Source: Scylla paramamosain
Taxonomy: Eukaryota; Arthropoda; Malacostraca; Decapoda; Portunidae
Assembly (NCBI RefSeq): GCF_035594125.1
Contig: NW_026973669.1
Location: 352,001-416,000 of the forward strand
Direction: 5' to 3'
Length of the DNA stretch: 64,000 bases
Shown here piece by piece: positions 54,701-64,000 of this stretch. The notes beneath the pieces are model-generated. The model made no database searches. It was not told the origin of the DNA and saw nothing but the letters and a program-made list of their open reading frames with translations. Positions within the stretch are counted from its first letter, which is position 1, and every line of letters begins with the position of its first letter. The translations under genes were made by a program, and so were the position numbers.

Positions 54701-55526
54701 GTATGCTATTTATGTAGCTCTTCGTTAAGTGTTAACTAAAGGTAAGGATGTGCGCATCTTTGTGGACAGCAGGGCGGCACTAGATTCACTTTATAGTCGG
54801 AAACCTGTACATGCAGAAATTGTGTCACTATGTAAAGCCATTTTGAGGAGAATTAATGTTACATTTTATTGGGTACCCTCTCATGGTGGAATTACCCAAA
54901 ATGAAAAGGCAAATATGCTTGCCAAGTGTGGGGCTCACAGAAATGTAATTGATATGATATGTAACTTGTCTATTCGGCAAATAAGAAGTGTAGTTAGGAA
55001 GGAACAGTATTGTATAGGAAGAACTAGGATGGCTAGGGAACATGTCAACAGTAGTACACTTGAACACTGTGATACGGTTAGTAACCATGTTAGTGTTGCC
55101 TATGGAAGAGATGGTGCAAGAAGTGATGCGGTGAAGATGAGGAGGAGGTTAGGTTACAAGTATTACTGGCAGTACAAAGAAGTATTGAACATTGAGGAAG
55201 CACGGTGCACGGTGTGTGGGGAAGAAAATGGTCACACTTCAGAGCATTATGTATTGAGGTGTGAGAGGATTTCGGAACAATAACATTGTTGGTGTGACTC
55301 TCCAGATTATATGCATGTTACAGAATGAAGTGGTGGAAAAAATATTAAAGAAGTACAAGGCTTTGCCCCACGGTTATGATTTTTGGTTGGAGGACTCTGT
55401 GATAAATTTGTCCACGAGTTTTTGTGATCTATGAGTAATTTTCAGTTGTGTTTATTTTCTTGTGCTTGTGGGTATATGATATTGCTCACACAATGTAATG
55501 CTGTAGAATTTATTTTTCATGATTGG

Positions 55527-55617
<91 letters not shown>

Positions 55618-55687
55618 TTTTGTAATTATGAATGATGTGGTACTGAGTGAAATTAGATATCTACTTCATCCAATTGTCTGTAATTTG

Positions 55688-55776
<89 letters not shown>

Positions 55777-57992
55777 AAACAAATATTTACAGAAAGGCTT
55801 AAAATTCCACGTTGAGTATGGAATTATTTAAGAAGCCTATGATAGTATTATTTACAGGAATAACACTATACATATTTAAAATAATAATAATGCTAATACA
55901 ATAATACAATAAAATAATAAAAATTTAAAGCGCCAGTGGGGACAGGTGCGTGCTACGCCAGCTGTGGGCTGCCAGCTTCACCTGGTGTGTGGACATGTCC
56001 TGCAATTGGGGCGTGGCCGCCGTGAACATCTTCCACAGCCGCGAAGTCCTGGCTGTGTAGGTGCGCTGGTGTTGGCTAGAGCGAGATCGAGGCACCTTCA
56101 CTAGCTCGTCGCTACTGGCTGCAGCTCTGGTGCACCTCTGCACTGTGTGTGGCAGCAGCCTCGGGGGGTCAAGGTGAGGGACCCTCTGCACCTGAGTTTT
56201 GTGGTACACCACTAGTGCCGCCACGTCCCGGCGGTGCTCCAGTGACGTTACTGGTGGTTGGTGCTATTGCTCCTCGTCGGTGGCCACCAAGTGCAGGGCT
56301 CGCCGCTGCACAGCATCCAGTCTCTGCATGTGGGTGGCGGCACTCGACATCCAGGACAGGGCACCGTACTCCATACATGGGCGTATCTGTGCCCTGTATA
56401 GCGTGAGGATGCCCCGTGGGTCGAGGGTGTTCGCCATCCTGCGCAGGGCAGAGACTCGGAGAGAGGTCTGGCGGGCGACGACAGCGATGTGGTGATCGAA
56501 GCGTAGGCCGCGGTCCACAGACACGTCCAGGATCTTGATGTAATCCTGAAGTGGCAGGCTCTTGCCTCCAAAACGCAGCTGTCCTGAGACTGCGTGTGAG
56601 GCACCTGGGGATCGTGAGATGACCATCGCCTGCGTATTCTCAGTAGCGAAGTTAACCTGCCACATCCTTCTCCACTGCTCCACCAGTCCGAGCTGCCTGT
56701 TCAGCTCAGTGACGGCATGCTGACTGTCGAGGCGGCAGTAGGAGCGGGAGAGTGAGCAGTCGTCGGCATATGCTGCCACAGATGACAGCTGCCGGAGGAG
56801 GTCGTCGATGTATATGTTCCATAGGAATGGGCCCAAGACGGAGCCTTGTGGAACTGAGGCCCGGACAGGTGAAGGCCTTGATGACTGCCCGTTGACTACT
56901 ACCTGAAGGGTCCTACCCTGGAGATAATCTTCGAGCAGCATTAGCAGGTCACCTTGGACACCCTTGGCGCGAAGCTTTTCAATGAGCCCCGCGTGCCAGA
57001 CCCTGTCAAAAGCCCCAGCAATGTCCAGGGCCACCACAAGGGTGTCCAGGCCTTCTTCCAGGGCGTCTTGCCAGTCCTTGGAGAGGATGAGGAGGAGGTC
57101 TCCGGTGGATCTGCCAGGCCTGAAGCCAAACTGCCTGTCTGAGAGGAGGTGGTTCTCGCTCAGGTGTTGGTAGATGGCAGCAGCCACTATTTGCTCCAGC
57201 AACTTGCCCACCACTGAGAGCAGGGAGATGGGTCTGTAGTTGTTGGGCTCAGACCTTGAGTTTTTCTTATGGACCGGGACCACACGCGCTTCCTTCCATA
57301 CTGAGGGCCACTTCTTCTCCCTCAGGCAAGATGTGAAGACGGTGGTGAGAGGAGCTGACAGCTCTCTAGCGCAGTGCTTGAGGAGCCGTGGGCTGACGTC
57401 ATCCGGGCCTGTGGCTTTATCCACATCCACCGCACCGAGTAGCCGCTCAACCTGCTCTGCCGTCACCAAGACAGTGGTGACAGTGCAATCAGTTTCCGGG
57501 GCCAGCTGTGGTACAGGTCGTGCCGAGTCATCAACCTTCATTTTGTTGGCGAAAAGCTCGGCGAGGAGTGTGGCCTTGTCTGCACTGCTCGTGGCGGTGG
57601 ATCCGTCAGGTCTGGTGAGTGGAGGAAGAGTCTCGCGGTGACATGCTCCTTGCTGCTCTTTCACCAGATTCCACCAGGTCTTGTTGCCAACACCTGGGCC
57701 ACTGAGCTTTCGCCTTCTGTCCTCCCTTAGCTGATTCCTCGCCCATCTGCAGATAGACGTCATCTTCTTACACGCCTCCCGGTGCAGCGTCTTGTTCCTG
57801 CGTGACGGGTGTCGCTTGTACCTCACCCAGGCAGCATGCTTGGCCCTGCAGCGAAAACCAAACCAGGCGGGATCACCAGGCCTGGAGAGATATACTCGGC
57901 TGGGCACATGCTGCTGTTGGAGGGCAAAGAGCCTGGTGGTGAGGGTGCGTGCCTTGGTCACAGCATTTCCCATTAGAAGACACTCCCAGTCC

Positions 57993-58043
<51 letters not shown>

Positions 58044-58315
58044 GAAGTTACGGACGCTTCCCTGGCAGACAGGTTCCTCCACGACTCGTAAAAACACCAA
58101 GCTGCCACCACTTCCTGCTCTCCGCTGCATATCTCGGCTGTGTATCAGAGTGCCTTTCAATTCTGCCTTCACCAGTCTACTCCTTCGTGAATTTGTCGTG
58201 TTTCTATGTTGCACGACCCTGGGTCCCTAATTTCTAAGACGCACTTGTGGGTTCAAGGAAACGCGTTTAAGTTTTTATAACTTTACACGATCATCACGAC
58301 TCCCGACAGTTATAC

Positions 58316-58369
<54 letters not shown>

Positions 58370-58509
58370 GACTGACAGACAGACAGACAGACAGACACAG
58401 ACAGACACACACACACAGACACACACACACAGACACACACACACAGACAGACACACACACAGACAGACACACACACAGACAGACACACACACAGACAGAC
58501 ACACACACA

Positions 58510-58557
<48 letters not shown>

Positions 58558-58592
58558 GACAGAGAGACAGACACACATAGACACACACACAC

Positions 58593-58635
<43 letters not shown>

Positions 58636-61600
58636 CACACACACACACACACACACACCTTGGATTCATCTCCAAATAAATTCCATTAAATATCTCGAAA
58701 CATTTCACATGATATTTCTGATTCGAATCACTTCACGCAGTTAACACTCATTGACAAAACACAGCCGAGACAAATCCCACGACAAATCCCACAAGTAATA
58801 TTCATGAGGAAACACACCCTACACCTACCCAGTCCCCCCACTCTCCATATATTATACCAGCATTTTACTCTGAATTGCACTGTAACTGTTGGCTCTACTT
58901 ACTGGTATTGTGACAAGCGGCTTGCCCATCTTGTCCATCTCTGCTCTGGCAACTCTGTCCAGCTTGGCTCTGTTTCTTTCTGTCTCTTCCCGCCCCGACA
59001 CATGATAATATAGGCCCCATCAAGGCTTCCATTGATAAAAGATTTATTGTCCAATACTTCGATCATACTGTTATTTTCCACATCTTTCAGTGAGGTTAAT
59101 TTTGGAGTAGTTATTATAAATTTCCCTTACTTATATCATACAGTTTATTTCCTCTAACTTTTAAAAAAGGCTCATTTTAGAGTATTTATATTTATTTTCC
59201 CTCACTTTTATCATAGTTTATTTCCTGTAAGTTTCAATATCGTTAATCTTCGAGTAACTATATTTATCTCCCCATACTTCGATCATACCATTCATTTTGC
59301 CCTTTACTTTCAGTAAGGTTCGTTTTTCAGTAACTTCGGTAAATAGCATCTTCTTCTACTCAGGAACAAAGAGGAGGCGTTTGTAGCGAAGGTGAGGTGC
59401 TACTTGGCCGCCCGGAAGTTGCTCAAGCGACAAGTTTAGGCTCCCAACTATGCCTTTTGGTCATAGCAGTGTTTAGTCCTTTAAGGGTAACAGTTTCCAG
59501 TGTCACAACATTGTAGCTCTGGCAAAGGAAACTTAGCCTGGGTATTCTCTGTTTATTCAGTTTTATTTTTATTTTTGTGGGGGGGATAGACAGGGTGGTG
59601 AAATTAGGGGGGGGGGGAAAGACTAAGAGTTGGAGGGAATAGACTTGGTGAAATTGAAATAAAGTGAGAGAATAACAGGTGGCGGGCTGTACGCCTTGCT
59701 GGTTCAGATCATGATTTGCGGTTCCTCGCTCCCATTACTTGTTATTACTTATTAGAAGGAGGCTGCGGTTATGGTTATTATTAATTTCGCGTGCTTAGTA
59801 ATTTTTATGTGTATATTGGATGTGGTTGTATAGTTTCCAGTGCTTTAGATGTTTTCCTGAACCATGTATGCTCATTGTTGTTATTTATATTGTCTGTTAT
59901 TATGCGTATGTAATTTGTGTCTTGTAATGTATGCTGTAATGTGTGTTTTGTTTTAGATGCTCTTTCGTAAAGTAAAATATTTATTGGTTTTATATTGCTA
60001 AGTATGTGTAGCTCCTCACAGGTTTTCGTGTAGGGATATTTCTCATTATATGCAAATCTTAATGAGCTGTTTTGTATTCTTTGAAGCTTACGAATTGCAT
60101 TATTTGAAATTGTTACTAGAGGATAGTCTGGATATATTAAAATGGGAATAATGCAAGCTTTAATTAATTGTAATTTTATGTTGGTTGTAAGCTGTTGAAA
60201 TCTTTTTAGAGTATAAAGCACATGTTTTGCTTTTTTAATGTTACTATTAACGTGTTGGGTGTATCCTTTGCTGTTTATTGTTAATCCTAGGATGTTAGCT
60301 TGCTTTGTATAAGGTAAAATTTGATTGTTTATATGTATTGGATCTGTTTTCGTTATTGAGATTGGGAGTATAGCAAATTTATTTATGTTTGTTTTTATTT
60401 TCCATTTAAGTTCATACTCGTTTATTTTTATTATTTCTCTTTCCACCTTACGTGCTAGGAATTTTCTGCTATTGCCTGGTTGTGAAATTATTTGTGTAAC
60501 ATCGTCAGCATAGGATATATGAGTACAGTGTGGGCCTGGTTGTGGGAGGTCTGCAGTGTATATGGAGAAAAGTGTAGGCGAAATATTACTTCCTTGTGGT
60601 ACTCCACTTAGCAAAGGAATTGGGGGGCCTGTGTGTGTTTTTATTGTTATTTTTGCCGTCCTTTTGTCTAGGAAGCTGCTTAATAGTTTTATGTAAATGT
60701 CAGGCAGATGTACAGATGTTAACTTATATTTGAGGCCTTTGTGCCATACTTTATCAAAAGCTTTAGATATATCCCGAGTAACAACTGTAGTAACTTTGTT
60801 TGTTGTGAGAGCGTTGCTGAGTGTTTCTGAGAGTGTTGCTATGGCTGTGTTTTATTCAGTAAAAACATGAATAATATATTATACAAAATTACTTAACATA
60901 AAATAAATGATATATACAAAATTATGGAAAAAGAGAGTGTATGTGTGTGTGTATGTCTGTGTGAAGAAAGGAGTAATAAGATGTATTGAGAAGATGTGTA
61001 ACACATGTGTGAAAGAGCGTGCAAATAATGTGTACAAGTAATAGATATGTATAAAGTGAGGAAAGAAGAGATGAAAGATAAGTCTGTGCAGTAGAGAGAG
61101 GGAAAACAGAAGGGTGATAGCAGAAAACGGAGTGCTAGGAGCGGTGACTTGTGTCCCGCTACACGTTTCATATGTTGTGGCGGCTGTCCTCACATACACA
61201 CGTCTTCAGCAGTCCCTCATACATGGCCCCTCAGCGGTCTGGTACATACGGTTTCCTTGTCTATTATTTTGTGGTAGCCACGTGGGTATCTCTTGTAATC
61301 TGCTGCTGTTCTCCTATTCTGTTAGTCTTGTGATGACTCACCGCATCCTGTTGTTCTCCGTGGTCACGTCTCGTCTCATGTGTCAGGGTGGTGGTAGCTT
61401 CTTGTAATCTTAGCACCTGCTTTCGCGCTTTATCTTTTTTTTCTTTTTCCGTCATTTATTCTTTTTTATTTTCTTGCATCTTTTTAATTTCTTAATTTAT
61501 TGATTTTTGCTTCATAGATTTTTTTTTCTTTTTTCTGAAGTGTTTAATTCTTGGTGATTCCTGGGTTGCAACATGCTGGCGAGAATTACCGCCGCCTGTG

Positions 61601-62574
61601 CCTCCGTTCTGCCACTCTTTACACCGAGCAACGATCCCCATTTGACTAGCTGTCATATTCAATTAGGGAGTTTTGCTCTGATGTTACTGTTAATTTTGAT
61701 ATTACATATTTACTAATTAATATCTCTTAGGTCATGTTCTTCGGATGGTAATGCTGTGGCCATGAGTCAACCCGACTCTGTCGACAGTGACGCTGGGTTC
61801 AACGACATGCAGTAATGTAACGCCTTCTATCCAGTTTGGACCCGTATTCAGGAACGCTCCGGGTTTATAAGAGTGTTTCTCCTGTTAATAATATAGAAAT
61901 TGTTAATCTGTCACTAGAACCGTAAAAAACACCCTCAAAAGCCGATGTCATTTCAACTAAAGCCTATTGAAAGTAGTCGTAGCGCGGGCAGAAATGTTTC
62001 AGAGCATGTTCCCTGCTCTTGGAAAGGCGAATTGCTTTTTTCTATGATATTATAATGAGCCTAATTTGTCTCGATAGGAAATTGTGGAATTTTATTACAT
62101 TGTCTGTGTGTTGTCATCCGAAACTGAGCAAATCTTACCTCATCGCATGCGTGCACAGTCATTGATCTGTCGTTTAACCCTGTTCTGGCGTATTATTATT
62201 ATTAATCGCCACAGAAAATAAGACGATGTTCAACTACTTTTTTTTTATTTTCACTCATTAAGCGGAGAACGTGGAAGTTATCTAGACATCGCAAGGCATT
62301 ATGCAAAATCTAGTTCGGTGGATGTCCCTGCTCACGGGGACTTGGTTGCGGATCTTACCTGGATGAGAGCTGAGAGCGAGGTGTCTTCTGAGGCTGCGGA
62401 ACACGCGTCCAGTGATGCAGCCACACACGTATCGCTGTAGCCTGCGATTTGGAGGAGGTTGGACAGCAGAGACGGGTATACGTGGAAGCTGGAGTGAATG
62501 TTGGGTGGAGCAGGGATAGGAGTAGTGTGCTCCGCCACGGCGAAACACAAGGCGCTGAGTAAAATAAGCAGCAT
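50181..62574 (-). CDS. Secreted fibrinogen-related protein, ficolin/techylectin-like (four exons, 309 aa)
   Basis: Joined on the minus strand from exons 62574-62359, 53123-52681, 50860-50756 and 50346-50181. The total is 930 nt and all phases match. Residues 1-14 ([14 protein letters not shown]) look like a signal peptide. A linker (15-93) has N-glycosylation sites NVS (80) and NRS (86). The fibrinogen C-terminal domain runs from [10 protein letters not shown] (about 93) to the end. Its features are [10 protein letters not shown] (131-140), a calcium-site-like DQDND (241-245), NCAEK (251-255), [13 protein letters not shown] (260-272) and the terminal [14 protein letters not shown]. Such domains bind acetylated sugars and act in innate recognition in arthropods. 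The individual ligand is inferred only. The 9.2-kb intron 1 holds LINEs, a foldback element and MITEs. An extra small exon in intron 1 cannot be excluded. Confidence 0.88.
50347..50755 (-). other. Fibrinogen-related gene intron 3
   Basis: Donor GTGAGTG at 50755; no other gene. About 410 bp of mostly AT-rich DNA. Confidence 0.75.
50756..50860 (-). CDS. Fibrinogen-related protein exon 3
   Basis: Acceptor TCATGTGGTGGCAG, then [25 protein letters not shown] and NCAE. Ends GAAAA before the donor GTGAGTG. 105 nt, phase 2 in, phase 2 out. Confidence 0.9.
51235..51330 (-). mobile_element. LINE family A 3' tail remnant
   Basis: The tract AGGGAAGCTGCATGAAGCCA is the reverse complement of the family A 3' UTR (CTTCTTGCAGCTTCCCT), with a preceding A-rich tail. 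Short and diverged. Lies in intron 2 of the fibrinogen-related gene. Confidence 0.55.
51331..52680 (-). other. Fibrinogen-related gene intron 2, remaining part
   Basis: Intron 2 spans 52680-50861. It contains (GT)n at 51509-51532, (AC)n at 51688-51743, poly-A and poly-T tracts and otherwise nothing recognisable. Confidence 0.7.
51688..51743. repeat. (CA)n microsatellite
   Basis: CA array in intron 2. Confidence 0.97.
52681..53123 (-). CDS. Fibrinogen-related protein exon 2
   Basis: Acceptor TTTTTCCTGCGGCACAG (AG at 53125-53124), then [18 protein letters not shown], the start of the fibrinogen domain at [10 protein letters not shown], and [10 protein letters not shown] to YRLSVG. The last two bases AG form an Arg with exon 3. 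Donor GTGAGTC at 52680. 443 nt, phase 0 in, phase 2 out. Confidence 0.95.
53574..53974. mobile_element. Foldback element with long terminal inverted repeats
   Basis: The left arm (53574-53693) and the right arm (53879-53974) are inverted copies over about 100-120 bp. Left outer end: ACCGGTGTCGTATTCACAGC; right outer end, reverse-complemented: CCGGTGTCGTGTTTGTAGCT. Matching inner tracts are GCTGTCCGCTCTTTGTTTAC and CTATTTCATCCCTATATTTG. No coding capacity. Lies in intron 1 of the fibrinogen-related gene, 18 bp from MITE copy 4. Confidence 0.85.
53993..54198 (+). mobile_element. MITE copy 4 (best preserved ends)
   Basis: Inverted ends GAACCGTATTCTGAGACA and (right, reversed) GACCGTATTCAGAAATGC. 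The interior TTTTAAGGGTGTTTTACGG, TTAACAGGAGAAACACGCTT and GAGAACCC is shared with the other copies. CTAT lies just outside each end (a possible 4-bp target duplication). Confidence 0.82.
54430..55440 (+). mobile_element. LINE family G, head and RNase H tail joined by a large deletion
   Basis: The start resembles a LINE ORF1 beginning at ATG 54458 ([13 protein letters not shown]; after a frame change [19 protein letters not shown]). About 150 bp later the sequence is already in the RNase H domain that normally ends a LINE polyprotein. Endonuclease and RT are missing. An open tract continues to about 55430. Confidence 0.6.
54675..55283 (+). pseudogene. RNase H type 1 domain with C-terminal zinc-like motif, LINE-derived
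   Basis: Frame: [16 protein letters not shown], then a TAA (54726-54728), then an open 184-codon stretch. RNase H features: Glu in QAELYAI, Asp in [14 protein letters not shown], and [17 protein letters not shown]. The last catalytic Asp of the family (NEKAD) is Asn here. The C-terminus has [14 protein letters not shown] followed by Cys, the zinc-like motif found after RNase H in several LINE families. The stop and the lost Asp argue against activity. A domesticated host gene is less likely. Confidence 0.7.
55530..55621. repeat. (AT)n then T run
   Basis: AT array followed by about 21 T residues. Confidence 0.97.
55693..55774. repeat. (CT)n microsatellite
   Basis: Perfect CT array. Confidence 0.97.
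55870..58225 (-). mobile_element. LINE family F, 5'-truncated, GC-rich
   Basis: A minus-strand non-LTR element with one nearly intact RT frame and a TATT-rich 3' end at about 55870-55920. Its base composition is clearly richer in G and C than the flanks. No endonuclease is visible, so the 5' part is missing; the border is near 58225. Lies in intron 1 of the fibrinogen-related gene, in the same orientation. Confidence 0.85.
55925..58111 (-). pseudogene. LINE F reverse transcriptase ORF with one internal TAG and an in-frame (GA)n expansion
   Basis: One continuous frame on the minus strand from about 58111 to the stop at 55925, broken only by a TAG at 56266-56264. Upstream part: an ER-repeat run encoded by a (CT)n/(GA)n array (57993-58040), then a linker with [83 protein letters not shown] and YADDCSLS (about 56775-56752). 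A thumb and C-terminal part follow ([19 protein letters not shown]), and after the TAG the tract [20 protein letters not shown] to the end. The last block is the usual C-terminus of Jockey-group RTs, so the TAG is probably a recent nonsense change. Confidence 0.88.
58315..58660. repeat. (AC)n / (ACAG)n compound array
   Basis: CA arrays at both ends, with ACAGACAG and AGACACACAC blocks between them, including (GACA)n runs at 58366-58396 and 58595-58636. Confidence 0.96.
58661..59799. other. Non-coding, intron 1 of the fibrinogen-related gene
   Basis: No gene recognised. A diverged tandem arrangement of a unit like 'TATTTTCCCTCACTTTTATCATA' occurs at about 59040-59330 (three to four copies). 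Confidence 0.5.
59800..60860 (-). mobile_element. LINE family E, 5'-truncated
   Basis: A minus-strand RT of another non-LTR family, open without stops from about 60855 to 59805. Both the endonuclease and the RT fingers are missing, so it is a truncated insertion. It is AT-rich, unlike LINE F 1.6 kb away. Confidence 0.85.
59805..60855 (-). CDS. LINE E reverse transcriptase fragment, open frame
   Basis: About 350 codons without a stop. The order is [18 protein letters not shown] (about 60760), [20 protein letters not shown] (about 60617), the catalytic [12 protein letters not shown] (60525-60490), the thumb tract [19 protein letters not shown], and the C-terminal [16 protein letters not shown] with [15 protein letters not shown]. 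This is the layout of Jockey-group non-LTR RTs. No in-frame ATG occurs before the catalytic region, so it has no natural start and is not expected to be translated by itself. A partial element, but with no inactivating base inside the surviving part. Confidence 0.85.
60861..61837. other. Non-coding, intron 1 of the fibrinogen-related gene
   Basis: No domain recognised in either strand. Poly-T and T-rich tracts at 61428-61545. Confidence 0.5.
61838..62005 (-). mobile_element. MITE copy 5
   Basis: The left end GGACCCGTATTCAGGAACGC matches the outer end of copy 4. The right side AGAAATGTTTCAGAGCAT is shorter. The interior is the reverse complement of the family core: GAGTGTTTCTCCTGTTAATA and CACTAGAACCGTAAAAAACA. 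Confidence 0.78.
62359..62574 (-). CDS. Fibrinogen-related protein exon 1 (signal peptide and linker)
   Basis: The first ATG in frame is at 62574 ([16 protein letters not shown]); a TGA precedes it in frame at about 62640. The hydrophobic start acts as the signal peptide. Ends SALIQ (CTCATCCAG) before the donor GTAAGATC at 62358. 216 nt, phase 0 out, which fits exon 2 (phase 0). The link across 9.2 kb is inferred from strand, phase and content. Confidence 0.72.
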
Positions 62575-62729
62575 CACTAAGATGGTACACTTTTTCGAGT
62601 GAATACCTTCGACAAAGTCTGCCAAAAAGGCTCAGTATCGTGACTGTTTTAACGTGTGATCCACGGTCGAGTGTCTGTAATTTTTTGTGTTGACTGTAGT
62701 CCTCCAACCACGAAACCGGAAACCTTATC

Positions 62730-62731
<2 letters not shown>

Positions 62732-62804
<73 letters not shown>
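62732..62804. repeat. (CT)n microsatellite
   Basis: CT array about 100 bp upstream of the fibrinogen-related gene's first exon (promoter side on the minus strand). Confidence 0.97.
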
Positions 62805-62808
<4 letters not shown>

Positions 62809-62934
62809 GGGTTCAGTATATCATTTCACATCTATATTACGGAGTGTTATCATTAATTTGTCTCGTGCAGGGTCACATTCCGACCCGTGCCTACTCCAAG
62901 GAACGTGCAGTGTTGCAAGAGATGCAACACTGCG

Positions 62935-63853
62935 GTGATGACAAAGAAGCTGAAGACAGTCAGTTGGATGAGAGGAATTGAAAGGACGAAAAACTTTTGC
63001 TTCCACCTTGCCTGAAATAGCAGTATGAGTGGAACCCCACCACCCCACCAAATGTGAAGTATACTCCATACATGGGTGGATAAGGCCCCTGTACAGAGTT
63101 AGCAGTTCAGTCGGGGATGAGAAAAACTGAAGACGACGACTCAGAACGCTTAACTTCATTGAAGCTGTTTTACCTAGAGATGAAATGTGAAGTTTCCAGT
63201 TTAGATTATAAGTAAAGGACAGACCGAGAATGTTTAGTGTAGAAGAGGGGGACAGTTGATATCACTAAAGAAAAGAGGATAGTTATCTGGAAGATTGTGC
63301 CGAGTTGATAGATGGAAGAATTGGGTTTTTGAGGCACTGAACAATCCAAGCTCTGCCCCAATTAGAAATTTTAGAGAGATCAGAAGTCTTGCGTTCTGTG
63401 GCTTCCCTGAGGGAATTCATTACTTCCTGAAGGGTTGGGCGCCTAGTAAAAGACGTGGAAAAGTGCAGGGTGGTATCATCAGCGTAGGAGTGGATAGGAC
63501 AAGAAGTTTGGTTTAGAAGATCATTGGTGAATGATAGGAAGAGAGTGGATGACAGGACAGAACACCACTGTTAAGAGATTTAGGTGAAAAACAGTGACCA
63601 TCAACCACATCAGCAACAGAACGGTCAGATGAAGTTACAGAGAAAAGGATACAAGACGTAGGAAGGTAATTTGGAAATCAAAACTTTGTGCCAGACTCTA
63701 TCAAAAGCTTTTGATATGTCTAAAGCAACAGGAAAAGTTTCACCCAAATCCCTAAAAGAGGATGACCGAGACTCAGGAAGGAAAGCCAAAAGATCACCAG
63801 TAGAGTCAGCCTCGACAGAACCCATACTGGCGATGAGGTACAAGGTTGTCAAA
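62935..63853 (-). mobile_element. LINE family B, internal and C-terminal part
   Basis: The minus strand gives RT pieces: DLGETFPVALDISKAFDRVWHK (63760-63700), a VPQGS-less region with small deletions near 63560, and YADDTTLHFSTSF.. (63480-63440). The block LLTLYRGLIHPCMEYTSH (about 63100-63047) follows. Several frameshifts. The 5' side is interrupted by the element at 63856. Confidence 0.85.
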
Positions 63854-63855
63854 TA

Positions 63856-64000
63856 CAAGGGTCGTACCAAAAATAATGCCTCCTATTTTTTTTTTTTTTT
63901 TTACTCCGCCCCAAGGAATCCGGATAACGGTGAATGAAATGCGTGCAGAGTTGGATGTGGGTGTCAGTGCACTTGAAACGGTGCGTTATCCACCGATTTG
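63856..64000 (+). mobile_element. Possible mariner-like DNA transposon end
   Basis: Starts directly after a TA dinucleotide (63854-63855) inside LINE B with CAAGGGTCGTACCAAAAATA, resembling mariner-type terminal repeats, and runs out of the window. After a poly-T stretch there is a short open frame. Only one end is visible. Confidence 0.4.

Noticed and set aside
59340..59480. Possible exon on the plus strand after CTTCTACTCAG
   Set aside because: Acceptor-like sequence, but no domain and no matching neighbour exon found.

Overview
This is a stretch of eukaryotic nuclear DNA, most likely from a decapod crustacean or a close arthropod relative. The reasons are the very dense di- and trinucleotide microsatellites ((AT)n, (CT)n, (AC)n and (ATT)n arrays of 50-350 bp throughout), tRNA-derived SINE-like pieces, several non-LTR retrotransposon families, and host genes split by introns with GT-AG borders. 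There is no bacterial gene organisation, operon or CRISPR array. Assignment below arthropod level is inference.

Three host genes can be supported. (1) A glycosyltransferase family 92 exon at 266-1778 (+), probably the last exon of a gene that starts upstream of the window. (2) A complete six-exon METTL27/WBSCR27-like methyltransferase gene at 34709-46718 (+), 218 aa, in which every exon phase matches. (3) A complete four-exon secreted fibrinogen-related protein (FREP/ficolin-like) gene at 62574-50181 (-), 309 aa, also with every phase matching. Genes 2 and 3 were rebuilt exon by exon from splice sites and family knowledge. Their introns are full of mobile elements.

Layout: 0-5 kb, GT92 exon, SINE pieces and simple repeats. 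5.3-8.3 kb, a CR1-type LINE (family A, -) split by a family B LINE, with ACCT on both sides. 8.3-10.2 kb, a decayed hAT transposase next to a retroviral-type gag fragment (-). 12.4-19.6 kb, a second CR1-like LINE (family C, -) and a decayed Ty3/Gypsy element (+) with gag, protease, RT/RNase H and integrase remnants and LTR-like DNA inside pol. 20.4-26.8 kb, a family B LINE broken by a truncated family B copy and by a young family A copy. 27.5-34.3 kb, further LINE A, B and D remnants. 34.7-46.7 kb, METTL27, with a nearly full-length CR1 (ORF1 esterase plus ORF2) in intron 2. 46.8-50.1 kb, repeat-rich DNA and an LTR fragment. 50.2-62.6 kb, the FREP gene, whose 9.2-kb first intron holds a foldback element, two MITE copies and LINEs G, F and E. 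62.9-64 kb, another family B LINE and the end of a possible mariner-like element.

The most notable observations are: the 3' end of METTL27 exon 4 with its splice donor is present three times across a (GTA)n array, all in one open frame, so longer poly-valine isoforms are possible; a MITE family with five copies in this window; an adjacent foldback element; and the nested LINE insertions. I saw nothing that supports a new defence or biosynthetic system. LINE families are named A-G for use within this window only.
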